Assembly: GCA_024195585.1 (NCBI GenBank)
Contig: SWBL01000530.1
Location: 1-24,146, forward strand
Reading direction: 5' to 3'
Source: Aureobasidium sp. EXF-3400
Lineage: Eukaryota; Ascomycota; Dothideomycetes; Dothideales; Saccotheciaceae
Length of the DNA stretch: 24,146 nucleotides
Shown: positions 8,403 through 18,834 of the stretch, one piece after another
Position numbering within the stretch: the stretch's first letter is position 1
Layout: each line of letters opens with the position of its first letter
The notes under the pieces: model-generated
What the model was told of the DNA's origin: nothing
The model's input: only the letters and a program-made list of their open reading frames with translations
The model's database searches: none
Position numbers and translations under genes: made by a program

Positions 8403-9998
8403 ATGTCGTCCACCCAAGTGCTACGGCATAGAGCCCTGGCCAATACCCATACGCCTCGACTAAGACCTTTTCATCGATTGAGACACCAACCCTCCCGAGC
8501 ATTCTCATCCTCTCGCTCCTCGCACGCTCCATTTGGTACACGCCTTCGAAATGCCCTTCGCGATACGAAAGTCGTCTGGAAGCCCATTCCCATCGGTCTC
8601 GGTGTCGCCTTCCTAGGAGCCTTCCAGTTCTACCGTACCCAGGCTCGTCAATCCGAACAAGAGAAGGCTCGCCAGCAGGCCGAACTCGAAGATGGAGGAA
8701 GTGTACCAAAGAGACAGCGCATAAGACCCTCGGGTCCCTGGCAGGTCCAGATCATGTCTACACTGCCCCTCAAGGCCATGTCTCGTCTCTGGGGTCGCTT
8801 CAACGAGCTCGAGATTCCCTACTACCTCCGCGTGCCAGGCTTCAAGCTGTACGGTTGGATTTTTGGTGTCAACTTTGACGAGATCAACGAGCCCGATCTT
8901 CACGTCTTTCCCAACTTGGCTTCTTTCTTCTATCGCACTCTCAAGCCTGGCGTTCGTCCTCTAGATCCGAATCCCAATGCTCTCCTCAGTCCTGCAGATG
9001 GCAAAGTCATTCAGTTCGGTACCATCGATAACGGCGAGGTCGAACAAGTGAAGGGCGTAACCTACTCTCTCGACGCTCTCCTCGGCTCGCAGAAGCCCAC
9101 TCGCGCTACTCCAAACCCACAACCCAGCAAAGATCGCTCCAAGTCGGCAGATCAAGAGATCATTCGTGCAGATGAAGAATTCGCCCAAGTGAATGGCATC
9201 TCCTACACCCTACCCAACCTGTTCTCTGGCGCCAAGAGCAAAGACACTCCTAAGACTGCCGCCGAAGATCAGTCCACACCTGCAAGGGCTAGTTCCGAAC
9301 AAGAAGTCCGCGACACGCTTGCTCTAGGCGACGGCGGCGGCGCACAAGACAGCTGGTGGCAACCCGTCTCGACCGCTGCTAGACCTACAGCCCTCTACTA
9401 CGCAGTCATCTACCTCGCTCCTGGAGACTACCACCGTTTCCACTCTCCTTGCTCCTGGGTCGTCGAATCCCGCCGTCACTTTGCCGGTGAACTCTACTCC
9501 GTATCTCCCTACCTTCAACGCACTCTCCCCGGTCTCTTCACCTTGAATGAACGCGTTGTCCTCCTCGGTCGCTGGCGCTATGGCTTCTTCTCATACACCC
9601 CCGTGGGTGCTACAAACGTCGGCTCCATCAAAATCAACTTTGACAAGGAACTACGCACAAACTCGCTGACTACTGATACCGCCGCCGACCGTGCAGCAGC
9701 CGCCGCCGCAGCAAACAACCAGCCCTACTCTGGATTCACAGAGGCCACTTATGCCAATGCCTCCCCTCTGTTGCACGGCCAACCCCTGCAGCGCGGTGAG
9801 GAGATGGGTGGTTTCCAGTTAGGCAGTACTATTGTATTGGTCTTTGAAGCTCCTAAGGGTAGAAGACCTTCGTTTGATGAAGGCTGGGGTGAGACTGCAG
9901 GCACTTCAGAAGACAGAAAGGGTGGTTGGAGGTGGAATATTAAGCCTGGACAGTATGTACAGGTCGGCCAGGCGATTGGCTGGGTTCGCGATGAATGA
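8403..9998 (+). CDS. PSD1: Mitochondrial phosphatidylserine decarboxylase (Psd1)
   Basis: It converts phosphatidylserine to phosphatidylethanolamine at the mitochondrial inner membrane (EC 4.1.1.65). The protein is 531 aa in one exon. The N-terminus (about 1-40) is Arg/Ser-rich without acidic residues, a mitochondrial targeting signal, with a likely processing site near SRAFSSS. A membrane segment follows at about 61-77 (PIPIGLGVAFLGAFQFY). Catalytic residues are visible: Asp199 in SPADGK, His344 and His347 in YHRFHSP, and LGST at 473-476. Autocleavage before Ser475 makes the small alpha subunit with its pyruvoyl group. A poorly conserved, charged insert at about 235-310 separates two similar motifs, QVKGVTYSLDALLGS and QVNGISYTLPNLFSG. 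All residues needed for maturation are intact. It diverges from the UBL/ERAD gene. Confidence 0.97.
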   Translation: MSSTQVLRHRALANTHTPRLRPFHRLRHQPSRAFSSSRSSHAPFGTRLRNALRDTKVVWKPIPIGLGVAFLGAFQFYRTQARQSEQEKARQQAELEDGGSVPKRQRIRPSGPWQVQIMSTLPLKAMSRLWGRFNELEIPYYLRVPGFKLYGWIFGVNFDEINEPDLHVFPNLASFFYRTLKPGVRPLDPNPNALLSPADGKVIQFGTIDNGEVEQVKGVTYSLDALLGSQKPTRATPNPQPSKDRSKSADQEIIRADEEFAQVNGISYTLPNLFSGAKSKDTPKTAAEDQSTPARASSEQEVRDTLALGDGGGAQDSWWQPVSTAARPTALYYAVIYLAPGDYHRFHSPCSWVVESRRHFAGELYSVSPYLQRTLPGLFTLNERVVLLGRWRYGFFSYTPVGATNVGSIKINFDKELRTNSLTTDTAADRAAAAAAANNQPYSGFTEATYANASPLLHGQPLQRGEEMGGFQLGSTIVLVFEAPKGRRPSFDEGWGETAGTSEDRKGGWRWNIKPGQYVQVGQAIGWVRDE

Positions 9999-12288
9999 TT
10001 GATTGTAAGACTTGATTTTTCTTGCTCGGGTCACTTTTTCCACCATCTAAAGATGCTCGTTTGTAAGCATCATGAGTGTTTTTGATACCACTCTTGTATA
10101 AATGATTTTCTTTTTGTCAATTCCTCAGATATGTACATTTATTTTTGTGTCCGGTGGCCGCGAGAGGAAAAATTATAGATCAAGAATCAGAAAAGGCAGA
10201 GAAGCAAGAGCATTTCAAGCGAGGGAAATCCAGAGAGCTTATTGGAAGCGCTGTCATCTTAGAAAGAAAAAAACCAATGTGCTATAACCATTGCTCTTCA
10301 ATACTACATAAATATCTATCTAACTTCATATGCAGATTGGAAATGTCCCGAATGGTAAATTACGACCAAAAGAAAGCAATCCTGGAGAAGTGACGATGTG
10401 CAGTCGTACTCAAAGACCTTCGGAAATATTGTTCTTGTCCGTTACTGACCTTCTCTCCTCCTAAAAGAAAGAAAGAAGACGGTATCCAGCTCGAAACTTT
10501 TTGATTGGAGAAAAGCAAAAGGTTGAGCGAGGCAGAGGACGTTTTGTTGTTGTGCTATTCAAAGGAAGAGGGGTGTTGGAAGGAAGGGTAGCTAAAGGGC
10601 AGGCAGGTTTGAGAGGCTGATGTAGCTATCGGAGGCAACATGCCATGCGAATGTGGCTTGCTCTACTGCTCAGTGCCTGTGGTGAACAGCGACAGCAAGG
10701 AAAGTGAGTAGAGGCATACATAGCATTCGATAGGGTGGATGCATATCCTCAACTCTCCAAGAGCATGAGCAAGAATCGATATCAGTCGAATCTCGCATCA
10801 AATCCATTGCAAGATGATCCCAAAGACTTGCCATACCTCTAAAGAGTGAAAAGACAATCTTGGACGAGGAGAGGAAAAGCAGTCAACCAGCTCCCCTAAC
10901 TTACCTGCAAAGGGATGCGAACAAAGACTTGCAATGCTGAGAGTCTTTCGAGAAGCTCGTTCATCGTAAAAGACCAAAGAGAGTTGACTTTTTTCTTCCC
11001 CAAATGTCAACAGAGAGAGAAACCAGACCTTTGCCAAGCTGCAAACTTGCCCAAACATGGAGCTTCGTCTCGTTGGCGAGTCGTCGCTCCATCGCACCTT
11101 CTTTGAGACAAACATAAAAGCCCTAAGTTAGTTCGCAGCTTCTTTTTCGCACCAACCCAACCTCCTCCAAGGAAAACCCTGGTTCTGTTGATGAAGGTAG
11201 CAATAGCATGTCACTCATGCAATGGGGGATCGAGCGATGAGGGACTTGGGTTGGGGCCGTGTCTGCAAAGACGGTAGAAATGGGCTTTTGTGGAAGGCAT
11301 GTCTGCATGAACATGTCAAGGGAGGAACAAAAAGAAGATGTCAAGATTTTCAAAAACAGCGTTCGGGGCGGTGAGGAGGGAAAGGGACTCCGGTATTTCC
11401 CGTGAGCTTGAGCTTGAGCTTGCTTGTCCATTTGCTCTTTTCTTCACTGTCTGGCGGCGGTGCGGAAAGAGCTCCGTGGCTGCTACTTGCGCAAGAGTGC
11501 ATTTGGGCATGTAAACAAATAGACCATGTCGAACATCTTCTATACCAACGAGGACTTGCTAAGGACAATTATGCCAATGCCTAGTATAGAGGGGCGGTTG
11601 GTTCTAAGTTCAATCTCACTGGTGAACCGCTGTAGACACGTTACCTTCCCAGCTTCCACATACGACACTGTGACATCCTCTTAGCCGTCCACGCTCCAAT
11701 CTTGTCATGTCCGTCAAGATGGAGCCGGCGTGCTAATAGTTCATATCGCAAAGTCTATCGGCCAGTCCGAACAACTCTAAAATGGGTGCGAACCTTCTTG
11801 TTGTATTGATATTATTGCCGGGTCGTATCTCGCTCTTCTCATATTCAAGCCCTCTAGACGAACAGAAACATCAAATGAACTAGACAATAAGATCTACATG
11901 TGAGGATCCGAACACGCAAGCAACGAAACTCAAAATTTCGACTTTTGAACATCACGACCTGGGCCGCTCAACGAATATGCCGGCCGTACAGAAAAGGGAA
12001 GCTGAATAGAGATCGTCATATCGTTTCCCCAAAACACGAAACGGCTTTACAGCATGAGGAAAGAGATGGACATTCAAAGCGACAACCGTGATCTTCGTAG
12101 TAGTGAACAATGCGTTTTAACCGGCAAGCCAATCAAACCAAGCTGAAGCAAACAAGAAAACTCCCGCCCCATTCCCAGCCTCCTTTGGGATATTTACCTT
12201 TCTCCTCGGGCTATGCATTCGCTTTGAAGAAAGAAATGACAAAATCGATAACGAGAAATGCGTGTATGTCATAAGCGTCCCTGGTCGT
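9999..12288. other. 2.3-kb gene-free interval between convergent genes
   Basis: PSD1 and the polyglutamine transcription factor converge on this interval, so it should hold only their 3' ends, yet it is far longer than usual. The open frames are at most 105 codons, overlap on opposite strands and resemble nothing known. Small features seen are purine-rich tracts (10467-10478), a TATAAAT near 10096, and a triple GAGCTT (11404-11421). I found no tRNA, snRNA or transposon ends. A long 3' UTR or non-coding transcript is possible. Confidence 0.6.
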
Positions 12289-15055
12289 CTAAATAATATC
12301 TTTTATGCTGATGCGAGAGCTGGTGCCTGCTGGTGTTGGAGCATTGGATGGCCCTGCATTGCCCGGCGCGGGGGTCATGAGCGGTGTAGGCGCTCTGGGT
12401 GATTGGAAGTATGGCGCGGATGGCGCTTGTTGTTGAGGCTGAGCGTACTGTGGTGGCATGTGCTGTGCTGCATACTGCGGTGGTGGAGGAGGAGGATGTT
12501 GTTGTTGTTGCTGTTGCGACTGTTGCTGCTGCTGTGGCTGTGGGAGAATCTGCGACTGTGGAGGCGGCGGACCTTGTTGCTGCTGCATGCTGCGATGCTG
12601 TTCTTGTTCGAGTTGAGATAGAATGTCCATCACGCGGTTCCATCCATTCCATTCCGGCTCTTCTCCTATGGACTGATCATATGCGCTGGTTGCTCCTTCG
12701 GCAGCAGTGGCAGTGTGATCCAATGTTCTCTGCAACACCTCGCCTCCAGTCCAAGCCCAAGCGGTCTCGTGAGAGCCCTGCATATCAGCGCTGGCGTAGG
12801 CCAGCATCTCTTCGTCTACTTCCAGCATTTCGAGACTACCTTTGCCGTTTTGAATGCGCTCCACCAGACAATCCAAGAAGAAGAAGATGTAGCGTCCGCA
12901 GGCCGAGTTAACTATCGCACGAGTGCCGATCGCGCTCAGCGGCATTACGCAGACTATAGCAGTCGCATAATCTCCGCAGAGGGCGGCCACAAGAGTGCAA
13001 CGCCAAAAGTGGAAGACGAGGAAGAAAGGTGAGCTGTCGGCCATCCGTGCATTCCACTCAGAATTTGGGCGTAAAGGCTGAGCTGAGTAACGAGGTGGAC
13101 CTGGAGAGGTCTGAATAGAGCGTTGTAGGTAGACAGCTGTATCTTTGGCGACAGAAAGGCAACGGTAGAGGGCGTCCTTGCGCTCCTGAGGGCGACAGGC
13201 AGGAGCCAGGTTGTGGCGGTACAGGTGGAAGCGGGCGATCTGCAGCAAGAATACAGCACTGAAGTATACAGGGTCGAGCGGAGCGTTCGAGTGGATCGGG
13301 TACGGATCGGGCCAGGAACCCATGATGGAGCGGAAGTGTTCGTCGTAGGCGTTCAAGGTCGAAGCGGTAACGGTTCGAGACTTCAGTGTCTTCTTCAGTG
13401 GATATATGATGCGCACAACAGGAACAAAAACGATTAGTGAGCTTGGACGAGCACCTGAGTTGCCGAGTCCAGGTCCTATGCTTGAATCGTCAATAGGTGT
13501 AGGTTCGCTGACGTCAACATCACTGTCATCAATGATGGGTACCTGACCGAGTTCGAGAGAGAGGATTCTATCCCAGTTGTAGACAGACCACCAGAGACGA
13601 GTTTGCATCTCGGCCTCGAACTGCGGTAGCTGACCGTGCTCTCGATGTAGGCCCAATAACTGAGCAAATCTCACTCCCGAACCGAGCCAGAACCAACTTG
13701 CTGCTTTGCGGTTCATGTTTGAGAAGCAAATACTTAGAAGCAGGGACGTGCGCACATGATCAGGCGAGATATCATCATCCACCGACTTTGTGCAGTACTT
13801 GGCCACCTCGGCGAACTTTATGCATTCAGACTCGGGATGCGTAGACCCTCTGGCATCTTGTATGCTACAGCCACATGCGAGGACTGCGAAGAAGAGAGCT
13901 TTCCAGATCTGGCGCAGCCCTTGAAAGGTTCCTCTTCTGTACAGCTGCTCGCATTCGTCGATAAAGGTGGGCCAATGGAGGAAGGGGCAGAGCGGCTGCA
14001 GAACGGTGTGGTAGTTCTGCAAGAGATTGTCTACCATCTGCTTGGGCGGCAGCGGCGTGGATGAATCGGCGCACTGGACTTGCACGGTAGGTTTGCTGTA
14101 GGGATGTGGTGGCTTGAAGATACCCTGGCTGAACTTGCGGAGGTTCGCTCTCACGCCATCGAAACTGTTCATGGCAAGCGGACGTCCATTTCTTTGCTTG
14201 CTAGGAGTGAAATCGGGTGGTCCCGAGACACTGGTCGATGGAGGTGCTGCAGATGCACCTGCGGTTGCGCCGCCTTGATCGCTGAGCATGTTGCGTAATT
14301 GTCGGTTCTCCTGTCGGGTTTCCTCGAGCTGGCGTTCGAGATCTTGAGCATGCCTAGTGCTTGTTAGCTTCAGCTTAAACTGCCAAGGGCAATCGTCTCA
14401 CTTCATCGAGGACATGCGTCGGTTGGTTTCCTTGGTGAATTGACATTTGACGCTCCTGCTTGAGCATTCGGTGCAGCTGGACGTGTCGGTAGCATCACAC
14501 TGCTGGCGTGTTAGTACTAAGTTCCGGGTGCCACGTGCTCCAGCTCTCGAGACCTACTTTGACTTTACGTTCGCGACACGCGTCACAGCTGGGGTCTTTA
14601 CGGCGCTGGCGATATGCTCTCTTGTGTGCGGAGAGCATAGCAGCAGAATGATGCCTGGGTGACATGCCAGGCGCACCCATGTTAGGATCATGCATCATCA
14701 TAGCCTCAGGCATACCGCCAGCAACAGGCGCGTTAGGAGCTGGGGGCATGGCGTAAGCAGAAGGATAGGGCGCTGGCGGAAGCGATGTTTGCATGGACAT
14801 CTGCGGAGGTGGTCCAGACGTTACAGCAGGATGGAAAGGTCCAGGATTAGTGCCGGGACCAGAATGAGGAGGACCAGGCATGGCATAATTCATGGGAGAT
14901 GGTTGCATAGGGCCACTGTGGTGGGTTACGGTAGGCGAGGCTCCATTGCCAACGTACTGGGGTTGATGGGGATAATGCTCGGGTTGCTGGCTGACCGGCC
15001 TCCGCCCATCATTAACCATGGCGGCCTCGGGAGCCAGATGCTTCTGGTCGTTCAT
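12289..15055 (-). CDS. Zn2Cys6 transcription factor with polyglutamine tail
   Basis: This is a nuclear fungal binuclear zinc cluster activator or repressor; its targets are not recognisable. Exons on the minus strand are 15055-14558, 14499-14402 and 14353-12289, giving 886 aa in frame. Intron 1 carries a perfect TACTAAC branch site. The first 150 residues are Pro/Met/His-rich. The zinc cluster is C157-X2-C160-X6-C167-X7-C175-X2-C178-X6-C185, preceded by basic [11 protein letters not shown] short coiled coil ([19 protein letters not shown]) at about 199-217 probably dimerises. The fungal_trans middle region begins near residue 305 ([11 protein letters not shown], later [18 protein letters not shown]). 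It runs to a conserved-looking block near GDYATAIV and [15 protein letters not shown]. The C-terminus is Gln/Pro-rich with several Gln runs, a probable activation domain, ending SRISIKDII. The start at 15055 is the first Met of a continuous frame; a start further upstream is not excluded. Confidence 0.93.
12499..12590. repeat. Imperfect CAA/CAG repeats coding for glutamine runs
   Basis: Read on the minus strand, mixed CAA and CAG codons encode runs of up to six Gln, broken by Pro, Ser and His, in the C-terminal tail of the zinc cluster factor. CAA and CAG are mixed, which usually stabilises such tracts against slippage. Confidence 0.85.
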
Positions 15056-15628
15056 CAGGCTCGGCGACCAGTGGCAAGAAGGTCAAATGGGTTCCAAAAG
15101 TGTGTAGAAGGTCAAGGACAGGCCAATTTCATGCTCGACTCGAGAAGTGGCCAAAAAGTGACGTGTGGCAGGAAGCCCGAATCTTGAGACGACGCAACAC
15201 AGAAGGAGCGATCACGTCCCAATACCGGTTGGAGCACTATAATACACACCGCCACTCGCCGAAGGAGACAATAAAAAGCGGGAGCAGGGCGGATTGCACG
15301 ACGCGATGGGTTGCCGAGTTCGCGATTGACAAGGCGGGAGGAAGCTTTGATGAGGAAGGTGTCGGGGAAGGTGGAGGAGGGAAGTGCGCAAACACGCGGA
15401 ACGCTGTAGGTAAAAAGAGAGAAGGAGGGTTCGCTCAAAAGAGATGCCACCAAGCCGTCGAGACGAAAAAGCCACACAGCGACAGACTTAAGACGTCAGC
15501 GCGACATCCGAACAAGGCATAAATGGGAGAATTGGGTTGCTCGACAAACCTCAAAAGATTATTATTATTATTCAGAGGCAGGTTCAGCACAGGCCCTCCC
15601 GCCGCGCTCCCTTTCGCATGGCCATGCG

Positions 15629-15655
15629 GCCGCCGCCAACGTGCACGGCGGCGGC
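15629..15655. other. GC-rich hairpin upstream of the zinc cluster factor
   Basis: GCCGCCGCC and GGCGGCGGC form a perfect 9-bp stem around a 9-nt loop (15638-15646), about 575 bp before the factor's ATG. If the transcript begins further upstream, this would be a very stable structure in its leader. No function is shown. Confidence 0.7.
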
Positions 15656-18577
15656 TAATCTCGCCTTGCTGTAGTTCTCTTTGCATGCATAGTTCGGCTG
15701 CTTCAGCACTTGTGCACCTCGATGGCCCAGTGTGGGTTATCTACTCTTCTTGTTTTGCTGTGCCCATGCCATTCTTGCCCTCTCGATACGACCTGAGCGT
15801 CTCCGCGGCCGCGCACCGCTCCTGTCCGCCTTTATCTGCTCCATGCGTGTCAGAGACTGTCTCTTGGGCTTACCGGCACAGTGGCACAGCTTCTACCACT
15901 AGAATCACTCAAAAGTCTAAACCCTAGATTTCGTACCGTTTGCTCAATGACAACTGCCGCTACCATGCTTCCCGCCTCGTAGTGCACACTTGGCGTGGGT
16001 GATGACATCCAACAAGAATCGACCATCGTGATGGAATGAGCTACGAGTACGCAGCTCCTTACTGTCCAGTGCGCCCTTGCAGCAGCTGTGAGTGTTGTGT
16101 GCATTGCAGATTGTTCAGCCCCCTTTTCCGCTGACCTGATGGCGTCGAGTCAGCATCGACAAATCCTCGTGACATGGCGCTATAAGATTGCTTGCGCTCC
16201 TCCAAGACTTCACGGCATGGCAGGAGGTAGAAGCATGCTTGGGATTTGCCTAGCGTTGCCGAATGGCACCTTGGCCGTCTCGTGGCCTATTCGACCATGT
16301 CGGGCCTTCATGGAAACCCTGCCTACCTATTTGCATAGCTGACCAATACAAGACCGAGCGCAGCGGCGACTGCCAGTTACCACGTTGCCGCAAACTTGAC
16401 AAGACAGTGCCGACGGGTTTTGTAAGTTTTCAGGAGAATAATCCATTGTTTCACCAAGCAACGGCCTACTTTGCTCGAGCGACATGATCGTCGCAAATTC
16501 GCTTTCTAAGTAAGCTTACTCTTCGCTTTTACGTCTTCGCTCCCTTCCGAAGTACCCTCGTTCCTTGCAGCCTGGAATTCGTCACTCGTCGCTTCGTCAC
16601 CACTGCTTCGGTTCGCGCAGACTACCGATCGCTCTTCGTGACTGCAGTGGCTTTGCGCGAAGCCAAAGTTTTCCAGCCGCCAATAGGTATATCCCGGCGC
16701 TTTGGCTCTGTCCCGTCTTGCGAGTCGCTGCGAAGCCCTACCCACCCTGGAGATGACCGCGTGCGGCACCTTGCATCGGTACACACAGCCGTTCTTTGGG
16801 AGACTATGGATCTATCCGTTGTGATCGTCGTCATAGCCTGGGATCGGAACGCAACCTTTGTGTCCCGCTACCTCTGCACCTCATCTAAAAAGCGCAGTCC
16901 ACCTCTCAACAGGAGGTCGCATCGTAATGGTCGGTAGTTTCACCCGAGCGTCTCTGCCACACAACTCGCTTGTTGACTTGGCCAATTCTCGCTGTTCTGA
17001 GCTGAAAGCGTATGACAGCGCCATCAATCCGTGTATCTAACGGCCACCACACTAACCAAAGCATCATTTCCTGCACACCATGTATGTCACCATCGGTCGA
17101 CTGTCCGAGCGAAAAATTGCGGAGCGACAACCAGATTCCAGTTGTTCGACATGAAAGTGAAGGCTGGGGCCCCCCGCAGCCGGACGTTTACCACGGCACT
17201 TGTAGAAGCTTTCTTGCCGAATTGCGAAGCAACAGTGCTTCACAAAACACATGGCCGCCATCACTCTTTGTGGTTCCATGGTTCCATGCCTGGTTCCAGA
17301 ACGCTACGTGTCTCAAGACCCAATCCTCAGTGTACGCAGTACCGTGAACCAACTAACGTAACTGCTGAGTGTTGACCTCTCTCTCACGTGCGGTCTTGTA
17401 TCAGATGCATGCTGCTGAGTGATCACTGAGTCGACACTTGCACGTGTGTGTCAAGCCAACCTTCCTATGTAATAACGCTATGGCCGGCTCTGAAGCTTCT
17501 GGCGCGGTCCAGAACTTTTGATGTTTGTTTCGCATCTGCGCTCTGATTATTGATCAAGGAGGTATGCGCATCCATTTCTACGAACTCCGAGAATGGAATC
17601 ATGGAACCATGACTTGAGTATTGTTGTATTTGCATTGTCCTAGTCGAGCATGTTGGCTGCATGATCGTTGGAGCTCAAACTCAGGTTCGCGCCGGCTACC
17701 GTTGCAGGCAAGAAGGGTACCTTTGGCTTTGACGACCCTAGATACTCCGACGAATGCAGCTGCTGGCGATGTCTCGCTTGACAAACGACGGAGAATTCAC
17801 TTTGGACTTGACAGCGTCGAGTGCATGCATGGTGAAAGGATGCGGTCAATCGCGGCTGAGTGAGCCGAGCGAATCGGGCCTTCCGGAACCCTGGCAGTCT
17901 CTCCGAAGACCTCGCTTGTCGCTTGCATCGAGCAACATTTGTGTCGCCCACCCGCCGGCCCGTCGGTCAGTAGGATTCAGGTACAAGTACAACTTCTGTC
18001 CGAAACATGCCAGTCTAGTCCGAAACCCTACAGGTGAGCTGGTGAAATTCGTTTCAAGGTGATGTTGAGCTTCGATGAGAATGCGTGTATGCATAATTAT
18101 TTGTACGCTTGGTCAGCCAACACTCGCTGCCTGGAAGGGAGACATATGCTTCCGGTCGGCTCCCGCATCCTCGCTTGCTGGGAGTACAATAGCAAGTTCA
18201 AGCCTCCAAGCCTTCTTTTTTAGGGACCCTGGTGGCATCATCGCACAGCTCCGGCCTTCGAGCTCACCGCTGACTTTTCGACACCCTGAGCTGCCGTCAA
18301 ACGGCTCGTAGAGTTCGTTCCGTCGTAGACCGACAACTGCTAAGACGGTGCACTAGTCAGACCGCTCAGAATTCGCTCGCTGTCCTCTGCCGTTTCGACA
18401 GCCAACAGTTCACGTGTTCAGTTCCGCAATGCATCACATGGCTCAGGGCTCAGAAGTTTCTCGTCCCTTGAGCGCCAGGCACATATACCAGCTGCCTACC
18501 AGCTCATGGTGTCCTTCCATGAATGTTTCTGACAGATTGTTTGATGATGCATAGTGCTGCCCTCACAATAAACGCTG

Positions 18578-18591
18578 TCGGAGCCGGCCGA
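18578..18591. promoter_or_regulatory. UaY/Ppr1-type site (TCGG-N6-CCGA) upstream of AAH1
   Basis: TCGGAGCCGGCCGA is an exact match to TCGG-N6-CCGA, the inverted-repeat consensus bound by the Zn2Cys6 factors UaY (Aspergillus purine utilisation) and Ppr1 (yeast pyrimidine pathway). It lies about 245 bp before the adenine deaminase ATG. The motif is seen directly; control by a UaY homologue is inferred from the purine role of the gene. Confidence 0.6.
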
Positions 18592-18834
18592 AACGTTCAA
18601 GCTCCAGGCCCTGTTGCTCGGCCGTGCTTCGCAACTGGCGAGAAAAAATCAGTAGAGATTTCTTCTAGTTACAAGCAAACATAGATACCGAGTTGTGACA
18701 ATAAAAGCCCATCTTTCTCGAATAAAAAGCTTTACAAACTTTTTACACACTTCTAGACTTTGTCTTTGTATCCTCGGTTCGCAGGTCGTTATACCAATCG
18801 ACTATAATCTCGGCTTCTACACATCGGCAGCAAC

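Larger units (their letters stand above)
15056..18834. other. 3.8-kb gene-free interval between divergent genes
   Basis: The zinc cluster factor and AAH1 both read away from this interval, so it contains both promoters. Open frames are no longer than 140 codons, are spread over both strands and show no domain. Seen here are a pyrimidine-rich leader on the minus strand (15350-15470), an (ATT)5 run (15558-15572), a GC hairpin (15629-15655), CACGTG E-boxes near 17387, 17440 and 18412, and a 10-bp palindrome AGTGATCACT near 17418. A UaY-type site lies at 18578-18591. I recognise no RNA gene or transposon remnant. Confidence 0.6.

Noticed and set aside
12399..12911. 170-codon + strand frame opposite the polyglutamine factor
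   Set aside because: Its Val/Ala/Leu runs come from reading the glutamine repeats on the wrong strand.
17271..17611. GGTTCCATG repeats near 17273-17296 with an inverted copy near 17599
   Set aside because: The shared core is only about 12 bp and nearly palindromic, with no terminal structure or coding content to support an element.
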